This document shows, piece by piece, positions 26,530 to 37,600 of a stretch of DNA of 64,000 nt. Position numbers and translations under genes: made by a program. The notes under the pieces are model-generated. The model saw only the letters and a program-made list of their open reading frames with translations, did not search any database and was not told where the DNA came from. The stretch is from contig CM035307.1 in the NCBI GenBank assembly GCA_002900995.3, positions 992,001 through 1,056,000 of the forward strand, in the 5' to 3' direction. How positions within the stretch are numbered: the first letter of the stretch is position 1; each line of letters begins with the position of its first letter. Source of the stretch: Ganoderma boninense (lineage: Eukaryota; Basidiomycota; Agaricomycetes; Polyporales; Polyporaceae).

Positions 26530-27693
26530 GTCCGGTTCTGGTCAACGACTGGCAGAGTCGACGAGCACAAAGAGAAAGCGTATGGCCACGTCAGGGCGGA
26601 AGTAGCGGGGTTGGTTGTTGTGCGGCGGAGGGGCGGCTGCCTGCAGCGGGAAGTTGAGATGCACAGGGTACGGCGGCAGAACCGTGAACGTTGGGGTTTA
26701 AAGGGTAGGGGGCGAGCGCGGTCCTCGCTGCTAGTAGCCTGCACGGTAATGAAAGGACTTGGAGCTTTGGGTAGGGCGAATATTGCGAACGAGCCCAAGC
26801 GGGCTGCTTCCAGCGTGCCTTCGTAAAACCAAGATGAGGGCGACAATAGATTGCATACACGAGAGACGAGAGGCAAGCAGGATCCGACGACTCATTCGCG
26901 CGGTCTCCGGCGCCGAATGCCCTTCGTGACGTTGCCTCAATTGGCAATCCGCCCTCGGGAGTGACCCTATCCAGCTCTTCTCCACAGGGGTGAGGCCGAG
27001 TTCATTGTAAGTAGCGACGCGTGTGACTGCTGAGTGCAACATGTGTGAAGCCTAGTTAATTGACCCCAGACATGAGGGAACGAAAGACACACATTCACTT
27101 CAACCTAATTCAACGCCCAAAAAGAAGATATCCAATGAACACAAGGTTCATGTATGCTGAAAAATTCGTAATGTGGCATTGAGACAAGGGCGGTACACGG
27201 AATCCCCTAGTAAAAGGCGAGGGGATTGTATGTTGTACCACCCTCTGCCACTACATTTCCATGTGGCGGAGGTGCTCTCCGTCGGCTGACTTCTGCATTT
27301 TGCTCAACTCGCGGGTTTGATGGGACGTGTGCCTGGCGCTTGACTTCGGCGGTTCTCTCTCCAATACGGAATGCATCCCTGAACTTGCTAAAGCTGAGAA
27401 TGCTCATCCCCCGAATGCTCACCTCACTGCGGCCCGCATTCTAAGTAGTTCACTGAAAACAAACATATGGTTGGAGCGTCCCAGCTAAATAGCAATAGCA
27501 CTACCTCTGTCGAGAAGTTACGATACAAAATAAGCAATGAGGTATGTTACAGACACCCATGGAACTCGATCGACGACGATCATGAAGACCTCAACACAAC
27601 TACAGTACACTGCACCGAACGAAGCGGGTAGCAACAATATTAATGACCCCGTATTAAAGCTGCAATGCTTCCAGCCTAGGCATAAAATCACAG
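26530..27693. other. intergenic region, about 1.2 kb
   Basis: This region lies between two minus-strand genes and should hold the promoter of the coiled-coil gene and the 3' UTR of nothing else I can name. A minus-strand frame at 27207-27422 (ending GNVVAEGGTTYNPLAFY) looks mildly protein-like but starts with GTG and has no recognised domain. Another minus-strand frame at 26731-27042 is also unsupported. Confidence 0.35.
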
Positions 27694-29311
27694 TCACGCC
27701 TCAGTGTACATCGGCGGCACGTCCGAGATCGCGGTGCCCGCGAGCGACACATGCCTCGCCTTCCGCGCCCTCCGCTCCTCCACTGCCAGCTCCGCCTCCC
27801 GCTCCTGCTTGGCCGGGTCCGTCTGCAAGAACGACGGCGGGGCCGCAGCCCCCGCCCGCACAGGGCTGCTGGGCTCGCTCGCCGCGATCATCTCGCCGTA
27901 CGCCGTGAACCGGATCCCGGAGTCCGCGTGGAACGTCGCGAGCTTCAGGTTGTTGCTCGTGTTGCGCCGGCGCGCCTCCGTCTCGGCCTCGGCCTCCGCG
28001 TGCTTGCTCGGCCGCAGGGGGCTGGGGCTGGGGCTGCTCGAGTCGCCGCCGTACTGGCTGCCCGCGGCGAGCTGGAGGCGCGTGCGCGAGTTCGCGGTGG
28101 AGTACGACGCGGTCGAGCGGTCGGCGGTCGAGGCGGAGCGGAACGAGATCGTCGTGGGGGACCCGGGGCAGTAGGGCGCTGGGGGTGGTGCGGGGAGCGT
28201 GCGTCCGTATACGCTGGGGCTAGGACTGGCGTTGGAGGGCGTGCTTGGGCGCGAGGAGTTGAACGAGTAAAGCGAGGGTTGGGGGTGCAGGACGTGCGAG
28301 TTGGACTGGGGGAGCGGGAACTGGGCGGACAGCTGGGCGAACTCCACCTCGCTGAGCGACTCCATGGATGACCGTCTGGAGAGATACATCACGGTCTCGG
28401 TGCGGCCCGAGTTAGAGTAGAGGGAGCGGGTCTCCTGGACATACGAAGGCGTAGGCGGCGCGATGATATCGAGATTTTCGGACGACGCCTTGTAGTCTGT
28501 CATACGTTGTAACGGGTTCAATAACTCCTCCGCAACATTGTGGCGGCGTGTGCTCTTACCTTCGAAGTTGTTCGCCAGGTCCGGCTTCTTCTTCGCGTCC
28601 TTGGAGACGTAGTGCCCGTACTTCTTCGCCATCCTCCCCGGCCTCCGCCTCCTCTTGTAGAAGAACCAGCCCACCAGCACCGCAGCTCCGACCAGTGTCG
28701 CACCTCCGAGGATCCCGCCAATGACTGGCCCCGTAGATGAAGTTTCTTTCTTATTGTCCGGACTTGTGGAGAGACGACCGATACGTTCGCGGGCGTGTAC
28801 TCGAGGTAGTCGAAGACGAACGGCCAGTCGTCCGACCCGTACTGCACGTCGATCTGCAGGACGTGCTGGCCTGCAGGGAGCGTGTGCGAGTTGAAGAACT
28901 GGGTCGCGTACTGGGTCGTGTTGACGTCCGGGTTGCTCACGACCACCATCGGGATGACGCCGTCAACGGCGAACGTCACTGAGGGCGGGATCGCAGTTTT
29001 GTTGCCCGCCGGGCGGGGCGTCTGCGCGCCGTACACCATTATGTTCGTGCCTACGGTCGAGCACATATCGAGGAGGGGGGGAGGGGGACGGATACGGAGA
29101 GGTGAGACGCACTCACACGATATGGAGACGAGGTGGAAGACGATTCCAACGCACCATTGAACGTGAACTGGCTCGTCGCACCCGTGAACCCGGCAGAGTA
29201 CGTAGAGCCGTGGTAGTTCTGTCCTTGCTGGTGGGCCCACAGATTAGCCGGCTGGTACTGTATGTCGTTGAGGTCTCCGTCATCGATGATCACTGGCTGT
29301 AGGGAGCCCAT
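27694..29311 (-). CDS. type I membrane protein with secreted ectodomain (paralogous in plan to 12459-13522)
   Basis: Start ATG 29311 gives MGSLQPVIIDDGDLND, then YQPANLWAHQQG, NYHGSTYSAGFTGATSQFTF, TNIMVYGAQTPRP, SVTFAVDGVIPMVV, HTLPAGQHVLQIDVQYG and FVFDYLEYTPANVS. A glycine-rich membrane span ending VLVGWFFYKRRRRPG follows, then a long Ser/Pro-rich cytoplasmic tail (PTPSYVQETRSLYSNS, SRPSTPSNASPSPSVYG) ending VSLAGTAISDVPPMYTEA. No classical signal peptide is visible at this start, so the span may act as a signal anchor or a short upstream exon may exist. Introns are inferred after SSPYRV, within the juxtamembrane region (YTPANVS to the span), and after FEGK (near 28510-28560). The ectodomain pattern IDD...YxP...W...GSTY...F.F.G...FDYLEY is shared with the other membrane protein in this window. 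Function is unknown. Confidence 0.72.
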
Positions 29312-30815
29312 ATGTAGATTGATTGAACGAATGCCAGCCCGAGAGCAATAATTATTAGATAGTCGAAGCGAGTGGAAGTGTGCGAACGAGTGTGTAGGCG
29401 ACGCGGCAGAACACGCGGACAGAGATCAGCGGAGAGGGTCGAGACCGAGGACGGAGGGAAGAGGGATGAGGAACGGTGTTGGTCGGGGACGAAGGTGTCA
29501 ATAACGGTCAGGGACCGGGACGAGTGTTTGAGCTCGGTGCATATGCCAATAGATCGACTGTCATCTATATCCAGGCATATGGTCGGCTACGGAGACTAAG
29601 CTCGGTGGCCACCCAGACCGAGGAATTGCAGATAACCGGACATCGCCAATTTCCCTGGTCGACAGGTCCCGGCACGGATGTTGTACTGTCCCAGTCAGAT
29701 GCATATGTTTGATCGCTCGTCGGGAAAGGCAGGTCCTGGCTCGAGACACCCGCGAATCCCCACTCGGACGCTGCACGCTCCGACCGTATGCCAAATACTG
29801 GAGCCCAGGATAGACGGCGGGCTTCTTGCCCAGGGACAGGATGTGGAAGGCTATCCTCGCACAGTCGATATCCGACTTTGCTGTCATCGCTTAAAAAAGC
29901 CCCCCATACAGCGGCGCCCGCCGCCGCCTGTCATTATTGTCAGTGCTTTCTCCAGGGGCAGGCGATATTAGGTATCGCAAAACGCCACACTGTCGTCGGT
30001 TTAAAACCCCAATCGAGTTGGTACATGCTCCGGGAACTTGCCTTCAGAATGGGACACCAGGCTCGAGGGACGATGAGTGAGTCGAGGGGCCATCTGGAAA
30101 CGCGTGCCAAGCGCCGCCTATCATGAAGTATTCTTCGGCACTTTGAAGGCTGGCGTTCCGTGGTTTCCGTTCGCATGTTTCGGGCGCCCCGTGAAGCTCT
30201 ACGAGTGCGAGGCAGGGAATGTGACCAGTAAGTACTGCTAGCGCGCAGCCTGTTGAAGGAAGTGGAGAGGTAAAGAGAAAGAGCGACTCAGAACTGCGCC
30301 GCCGGTGAGCGCAAACCATCTTTGATGTCATGCACGCGGGTCCGATGTACGGCACGGCGCCCATATGTAGAGATGCTGTGCCCGCGCCGGAGACCTGGAA
30401 AGCAGAATGGTTAGTCGGCTCGGGAAGGTGGTTTCCCAGTGCACCCACAGTGAGGTTCTGCGTATAAGGTATACTAACATTACGTGCGCATCACGGGATA
30501 TCCAACTAGGAACTAGCGTACAACGCGTAAGCATGACTAGGCGTAAAAGGCGTACAGACAAAGAAAGCACTGGGAGTAGCTGAGGTAGGTGGGTCGCAGG
30601 GGTTTAGAAGACAGTAGTAGGTATGGTCGGAACCAACCAAACGAACACGTCGACGGCGTGACAAGATCGAAGAACGTACAACAACAAAATCACGTCCGCG
30701 AGCTGCGAGACAAGTCACAGAGGCTCGCAGAATAGTGGGCAGTCGACACAATGATGACGAAAGAATAGATACTGCACCTCGGCACAGCTCATCGTACACC
30801 AACACCCTCCCCTCT
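29312..30815. other. intergenic region, about 1.5 kb
   Basis: This region lies between the membrane-protein start and the stomatin stop. Frames such as 30044-30448 (-) and 29560-29900 (-) show no domain and no matching splice structure. I see no RNA gene. It should contain the membrane-protein promoter and the stomatin 3' UTR. Confidence 0.4.
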
Positions 30816-32326
30816 TCAAATGTGCTCCACGCTGCTGAGGACACCAGTGCGCGACACCGCACCCGAAACGCCCTCCCCGCTCTCCTCCTTTATGGCGTTC
30901 ACGCCCGAGCCCGACCCGCCCGCGACCTGGCCCATGACGTCGCCCTGGAGCTGCATCGGCACGAACACGACCTTGCTGCTCGCGCTCTTCGCCATGACCT
31001 GGAGCGCCTCGAGCTGCCTGATCTGCATGGCCGCGGGGCTCGCGAGGATGTCCGCGGCCTGGCGCATGAGGCGTGCGGCGTCGACCTCCGCGCGCGCGGC
31101 GATGACCTTGCTCTCCCCGATGCGCTTCTGCTGCGCGGCGGACGAGAGCGAGGCGGAGACCTCGGGCGAGAAGATGATGTCCTTGATGAGGATGCCCTCG
31201 ATCGCGACGCCCCACTTGTCCGCGACGTCGCCGACGATCTCCGCGATCTCGAACGCGATCGCCTCGCGCTCCGTCACGACGGACTGCACCATGCGCGCAC
31301 CGACGACGTGCCGGAGCGTCGTCTGCGCCCGCTCGATGAGCGCCTGGCGCAGGTCAGAGATGCCGAAAGCGGCACGGTAGGGGTTCGTGATCTGGAAATA
31401 GATGACGGAGTCGCTGTGGGGGTGGCGGTGGGTCGAATTGGGTGAGTATATGCGCGGAGAATGAGTGGGGGAGGGGAGGCGCACATCTCGACGTCAACGT
31501 TGTCGCGGGTGATGACCTTCTGCCGGCCGATGGGGCTAATTTGGATCTTGACGTCGACGATGCGGAGGGACTCGGTGCAGACGTTGACTTGGACAAGACC
31601 GGGGTCCACTGACTTGTAGAACTGGCCGAAGCGTGATACAAGACCCACCGAGCCTACGCAGACACCGAACTGCGTGAGGTCCTCGGCTCCAACACGCGCA
31701 TAGACTGCTCGGCGCACCTTGGAATACCTCGCGGAAGGGGTTGGGGCAAGGGCAGCAAGGAATGGCACCGCAGAACCCGATGCAAGTTCCTAGCGCTTGA
31801 AGCATGGAACCGTATATGCCATGGGTAACCTAGATGTCAATTCAGCCTCACTGCCCCACGACGCGTCCATATGAATGACGGGATACTGACCTCTCCTGTT
31901 CCAAGGTCCTGCGCGTAGGAGGGCTGAGGAGGGACGAGAGATGACGCGTTGAGAATGAGAACCAGGGTAAGCGACCACTGAGGTCGAGAGTAAGCATACC
32001 TGCATCTCGCTACGCTTGAGCGGCTGGACTTTTATGACATGCTCTCCATTGGCCCTCAGGGGCTTGCTGGGTCCGGCGTGCGACTCCTCGGTGACTGAAG
32101 GACGGTTGGACATGGACATGGGGGTAGAGTGCGACCAGGTCAAGGATAGGTAGTGGGAGAAGGGGTGAGAGGAGCGAGGCGAGGGGACACAGCCATCGGG
32201 GGGGAGAGAATTAGAAATAGAGAAATTGGAGCGGGCGGCTTACTTACCGTGTGGGGCATCGTGATCGACTACGCGGGAGGAAGTACTGGGCGTGGAGGCA
32301 CGGTACTTGGAGTCGAGATTGCTCAT
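30816..32326 (-). CDS. stomatin-family protein (SPFH/PHB domain)
   Basis: This is a membrane scaffold of the stomatin/prohibitin superfamily. Start ATG 32326 (MSNLDSKYRASTPSTSSR) is chosen because its GTAAGT donor joins in phase (G + TC) to VTEESHAGPSKPLRANGEHV. A hydrophobic, Cys-rich hairpin, MLQALGTCIGFCGAIPCCPC, precedes NPFREV and SVGLVSRFGQFYKSVDPGL. The PHB domain continues with VDVKIQISPIGRQKVITRDN, DSVIYFQITNPYRAAFGISD, QALIERAQTTLRHVVG, IVGDVADKWGVAIEGILIKD and EVSASLSSAAQQKRIGESKV. A coiled coil (AAQQKRIGESKVIAARAE) and a Gly/Ser tail end the protein. The Cys cluster may be palmitoylated, as in vertebrate stomatin. ATG 32119 lies inside the first intron and is less likely to be the start. 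Confidence 0.9.
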
Positions 32327-34384
32327 GGGGATTGCCTGAGAAGAGGATGGGGGCATGTGCTACCTGCTGGGAGTACACTTAGGAGCGGTGAGGAGTCTGG
32401 GAGACTGTGGTGGTCCTAGACTCTGGAAGGAGCGGAGCGTGGTGGCGGCGGGACGGTCGCTCTTATAGGCGGGGGGTGAGAGAGCAGGAAGTCAGGTGGG
32501 AGGTTGCGCAGCCTGTGTTTGTCTCGATAGGTTCTCAGCTGGGACTTCTGGAGGTAACAGACGTCGAGACTCGACAGGCCGTCTCCCATGGCACGGCGGA
32601 CCTTGTTGAGCCCGAAATGGCCGCGCATGTTACCGCCCACGATGATTTCATGGCCTCCGCAGCAAGGCTGTGCTCACAACCTCTGATCCTGCCTCCTCCG
32701 ACGTTCTCGGACCTGGGCCACCACCACCTACCCAACTCCATTGACCCCGCAGCCACGAGGGTCCGCCTGTTCACTATCTCTACGTTTCTTATCCTTTCTT
32801 ATCCCTTCTCATGCCTGTCACCGCTCACCATGCTTTAACTTAACACTATCACCTAGAGACCTCTCATAAAAGCTTCTCGCAGAACCTTCCTGTCTAGATG
32901 CCAAAAGATGGCGCTGCGCTGCGACACCAGCGTTAGGCGCCCTGAATCATGACAGCTTCTTCCGACCCCTCCCGTGCCCAGGACCATTGCACAGCTGCAA
33001 AAGAGACCGCTCCGTGACTTGCGGTTACTTGCCGCGACGGCATATGGGGCAGCTGACTGCGCAGTGGCCAGCATTGGTGTTTCTGACTCGTACCCTCAAA
33101 GCCTCATACACGAAGCGAACACGCCAAGACTAGTACGGGCTCCACTAAGGCTCTGGGCGGTATCCCCCGGCACAGTCTTTCGAATGTCGGCTTGCGACCA
33201 TTTGACTAGCGAGGACTGTGGCCAGCACATCTACACAGCTCCAATCCTTCTACTCCACAAGTCTACTCATGCTCTGTGCAGAGTAGGATGCCCAATCGCT
33301 ACTTACCCATACTAGCGAGGATCCTTGTGCTCTGGACACCGCTTCGTGCCACTCGCCGTCCTGTTTGCTCCGCCATGCGCGATGAATGTTTCAACAACGA
33401 CCCCGGGCCGGAACACAGCCAGCCGCCCTCGGCTCTAACTTGCTTGTAAGTTGTAACCTGACATGGCCATTCCATTCAAGCAGCGTACCCCGTTCGAACG
33501 CCGTTCTGCCAGGAGCCATGCTCTCTGGTGAATGGCATATCTGCCGCTCGCGCCTATTACAGCGATACTGCATAGGGCCGCAGCCACTGTCGCGTGCCAC
33601 CGTCAAGTCGAAGGGCTAGGTTCCTCGGGTCCAGCGCCGGCGGGCAGCGTTCCCGTGTCCGAACGTTCGAAACACGTCCAGGACCGCATGTGAGCCTCGC
33701 GCGATTCGCCCGGCGCATAGCGCCGTGTTGACTGAGATCGGCTGGTCGTGGAGGGAAAGACGGCACGAAGATCAGGCGACAATAACCCCCGGAGCGGGCA
33801 CATGAAGGCGTTGCTGCGCCCGCCGGGGAACATTCCATCCTGTGCTTTCCAAGTCTGATCCAAGTACAAGGTACTACAGGCCTTCTGCCAGGCTCCAGCG
33901 TTGCTGATCTGTTTGGCCTTCTAAGTTCTATTCGAGATCAGCCGGACCTAAGTGTCACGGAGTTTAGAGACACTCTCTTTGATATGTGCTTTCGAGAGCC
34001 GGTATCCCAAAAGCGCATACATACGGACGCGGACCCGAGAGCGACGAGAGAGAGGAGAGACTGAGGCAGCTCTATAATATACAAAAGGCAGCATCATATA
34101 CACACGAACAATATACAGCGACAGGCAACACAAGGATATACGTCGTATGTACACCGCCTGCGCAAAAAAAGAAAAGCACTCGACCAACGACCAGTAGACG
34201 TAGACGAAGACGAAGGCGAGGGGAAGACGAGAATACGGTGATATGTACACGCAGAACGAGGCTCGCAAACAATGCCCTATAGCTAGCAGAGGATACCAAG
34301 ACCGAACGCGGGGGACGACACGACTGCATGGCGATGAGGAGATGCGAGATATCGAAATATACGAGAGGCGAGACGTTAGCGACA

Positions 34385-34432
34385 AGACGAGGACAGACAC
34401 GAGGACGGGGACGGGGATGGGGACGGAGCAGG
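34385..34432 (+). repeat. GGGGAC-type tandem repeat in a purine-rich tract
   Basis: Successive copies related to GAGGAC / GGGGACG appear (ACGAGGACAGACACGAGG, then ACGGGGACGGGGATGGGG). They sit in a longer purine-rich region downstream of the RasGAP stop codon and have no coding support. Confidence 0.5.
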
Positions 34433-34495
34433 CCCGGACGAGCTCGATCGAGAGGGGGCACGATAAAATAAGACAGAAGCGAATAAATGCGCGAC

Positions 34496-34514
34496 AGCAC
34501 TAGCACTAGCACTA
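34496..34514 (+). repeat. ACTAGC hexamer repeat, three copies
   Basis: The hexamer AGCACT is repeated head to tail just after the purine-rich tract (AGCACTAGCACTAGCACTAG). It is a simple microsatellite in noncoding sequence. Confidence 0.6.
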
Positions 34515-34669
34515 GAGGGTAAGGTAAGGATGCGTACGGTAACTACCTACGTGTTGCACTACATACATTGCGTGGAGACTGGGAGACTAGATACACCACC
34601 ACGTTCACCACCACGACGCCCCCATGCGACATGCGCAAATCAACCGACCTACATCGACACCACATCTGC

Positions 34670-37600
34670 TCACTCGATCATCTTCATGACGAGCTCGGAG
34701 ATCCACTGGATCATCTTCGTCGCGTTCCCGCGGTTGAGGGCGAGGAACTGGAAATTGTTCACCAGCCCCTGCATCCCTGTTCCTCGAGCATGCACAAGTG
34801 GCGCTGGCCGGGACCCTTGGGCGAAGACTCGTCGACCGTGCTGAGCGTCGACGCCGAGCCCGCCCCGCCCAGCGAGCGGGCGCTCGGAGGGGCCGACCGT
34901 TCCAGTTCGTGCGTGGCCACCCGGAAGACGTTGGAGAGCGCGAGCAAGATGACGGGGCTATTCGAGATGGCGAACGTCTCCTTGATCCTGTCCTGCAACG
35001 TCTCGTACCTGCCGCAAAAGTGAGCGTCATCCTACCGAGCACACCATAGCTGGATACGTACGCCACGCCGATCACATCCGGCCAACCGTCCGCGACGTCC
35101 GAAAGGATGCTGTACAAGATCGCGGACTCTGTGTCATCGACCTGGGCGGTCTGCACCATCGCGATGACGAACGACGTCACGAGCAGCGCCGTGTTGTGGT
35201 CCGCATAGCTGATCAGGCCATCCGGCAGGCTTGTGACCGGGTCCTCTTCGTCCATCGTCGCGAGCATCTCATGCGATAGCCACGACGGGTCGACGTTGGC
35301 CTCCTGAAGCAAACGCCGGAAGCTGGAGACCTTCGTCGACATAGGGATGAGCGCAAGCACGTAGCCGAGGACTTCCTGGCAGATCGGCGCCCCAGGGCCG
35401 TCTTCAGCATGCTCAACCTCAACACACGAGCGCACGGTAATGCTAAGGAGGCTGCGTAGTGCGCCTTCCGCCGCGTCTCGTAGTTGCGGGTGCCTGACGC
35501 CCTTGAAGATCGTAGCAGCTAGAGAGAACGAGAAGCTTGCTTCAAAGGAGAGGCCTAAAAGGTGGTCGAGTTGGCAGGCGATATCCTCGAGGGGGCCCCG
35601 GCCTTCCAGAAGCGTATGCGTGACGCCTCGCTCCTTGAAATGACCATGCTCCGCCATGTTCTCCACGGTGACGCGGAGAAGACGGATGGCTTCGATGTAT
35701 AGGGCCATGTGACTGGACTGGAGGAGAGCGATAGCGAGCCAAAACAATTGCGCCAGGTAGCGAGAGTTGCCGTTTGTGGCTGGGACCACGTTCGTGATGC
35801 AACGGAGCATGCTCACGACTGATGTCGTGTCTGTCTCACTCGCTTGGGACAACGCAGTCTTGAATGCGACGAGCATTTGGTATAGCAGGTCATCGTCAAC
35901 GTCCGACGTCGCAAGGACACCGAGGGAGACGAAAGCTCGGCTCTGCACAGCTGGTGAAAGTTGGAACGCGGATGAAGTGATCAAGCTCATCCACCGAGCG
36001 CGCCAGACGTTCAGAAGCCCTACGAATTGGTAAGCATCTACATCGAATTATGATACCATAGCACTGACCCTTCGACCCGGAAATGGTCTCCATGATCCGC
36101 AACAACAATCTAGTGAGGGATTCCAAGTCGTCGATCAAGGTCTTGGCGCTGGGTGGGTCATAAAGCACGAATTCACTCGTCGGCGTGGGCTTGCTGAGGC
36201 CAAATAACCGGAGACCTTCAGGCTGACAACACTCGTCCAGCATGACTTGAATCTCGGGACTCGCCGTCGAGTCCGTAAGCCGGAGAGAGTATAATGCATG
36301 GAGCATGTGGGTAACAATCCCCCATACCGTACCGCGGACGTACAGGTGTCCGGTGGCGGCGATTAGCGTGACCAAGTGCATTACTTCCGGAACGAAGAGC
36401 TGGCTCTGGACGGTGTTCCTCGCATTGTTGCCCACGACGAGGATGAGACGAGCGAGACAGGCAATCTCGTTCCAGTGAACATTCTCCGACAGGTTTCTAG
36501 TGGGCTTGATGGAAGTCTTGCCAATGACCTGCTCATGCGGATTAGCGTGTGAATGGTACGCAAATCATATTTGCAGAATCGTACCTTTCGCACTCGGGCC
36601 AGAATGCGTCCGCGTACATTGATAGAGGCCAACGGTGTCATTGTGTCCGCAATCCTCTCGCATCGTGAGGAGCCCATCCCACCATCGACCGCAGCGCGCA
36701 TGAGCTCATCCAGTACGATGTTGACCGTGTTGGACTCGAGCCTCCCAACTTCTGCCCAGATGAACTTCTGGACGAAGCTGTGCAGCTACAAAGGAACATT
36801 TGACGCGGCAACGCAATACAGTACAAGCGGCGACGTACCTCAAGCTCAGCGGTGGTTAACTCGACAAGCATGCGGATGCAATCGCGGAAGCGAGTACCGG
36901 AAGACTCGTAAAGCTTACTGCACGGGTCGGTGAACAGCGGCAAGTTCTTGATCCATGGACCTAGGTATTGCAAGCAGTTGGATCGCGTGAATATGTCCAT
37001 CTTGGAGATGTTCCCGGCAATCTCGGAGATGAAGTCCATCGTCAAATGCGGCGCGTGGGCAGCCAAGCCTTCGCAAACGAGCACAAGGAAATGTCCGGGA
37101 TGACCGGTCGCGTAGACTCCCTTTGAGGGGACGGCTGGTCGGCCCTCGAAGTCAAGATATGTGCAGATGGCCGACAGCAACTCAAACGAAGCTATCCGAG
37201 GTTCTTCGTCCTCAGAACCGATTCCTACCAATGCAATGCGGAGGAGGGTAGTGATGATGTTCGACAGTCTGCTGTGGCGCTCGGTAGATGGCAAGTTTGT
37301 CGTTTGCATGAGCCCTTTCGCAGCTCTGACAGCCTGGAGTCACGCTGTTCAATGTGTTGTGGATGAAAACAAGACGAAAGGGACGTACCTTGACAATGCT
37401 GTCCCGATGCGGAGAAGAGAAGTACATCGTAACACCCTGTCTGACCTTCCGGATGATAAACTCGTGTGAGTCATGACCGGTAGACACGTTGTAGACGTCG
37501 TTGATGTCGCTCAAAGGGATGATCTCTGTGGCTTTGCTAGAAAGCAAGTTAGAGATTGGCAACGCCTTTGTTGTGGTGATCCGGATATGACTCTGGGCGA

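Larger units (their letters stand above)
32327..34669. other. intergenic region, about 2.3 kb, with purine-rich repeats
   Basis: This region lies between the stomatin start and the RasGAP stop. No conserved frame is visible in 32400-33950. From about 33990 to 34515 the plus strand is rich in GAGA/GACGAGG tracts and short tandem repeats (see the repeat entries). It should contain the stomatin promoter and the long 3' UTR of the RasGAP gene. Confidence 0.45.

Noticed and set aside
27207..27422. Minus-strand 71-codon frame ending NPLAFY
   Set aside because: It begins with GTG; candidate upstream introns are only about 30 nt. No recognisable domain.
30735..31445. Long plus-strand frame across the stomatin gene
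   Set aside because: It is the antisense shadow of the PHB domain, driven by GC-rich third positions.
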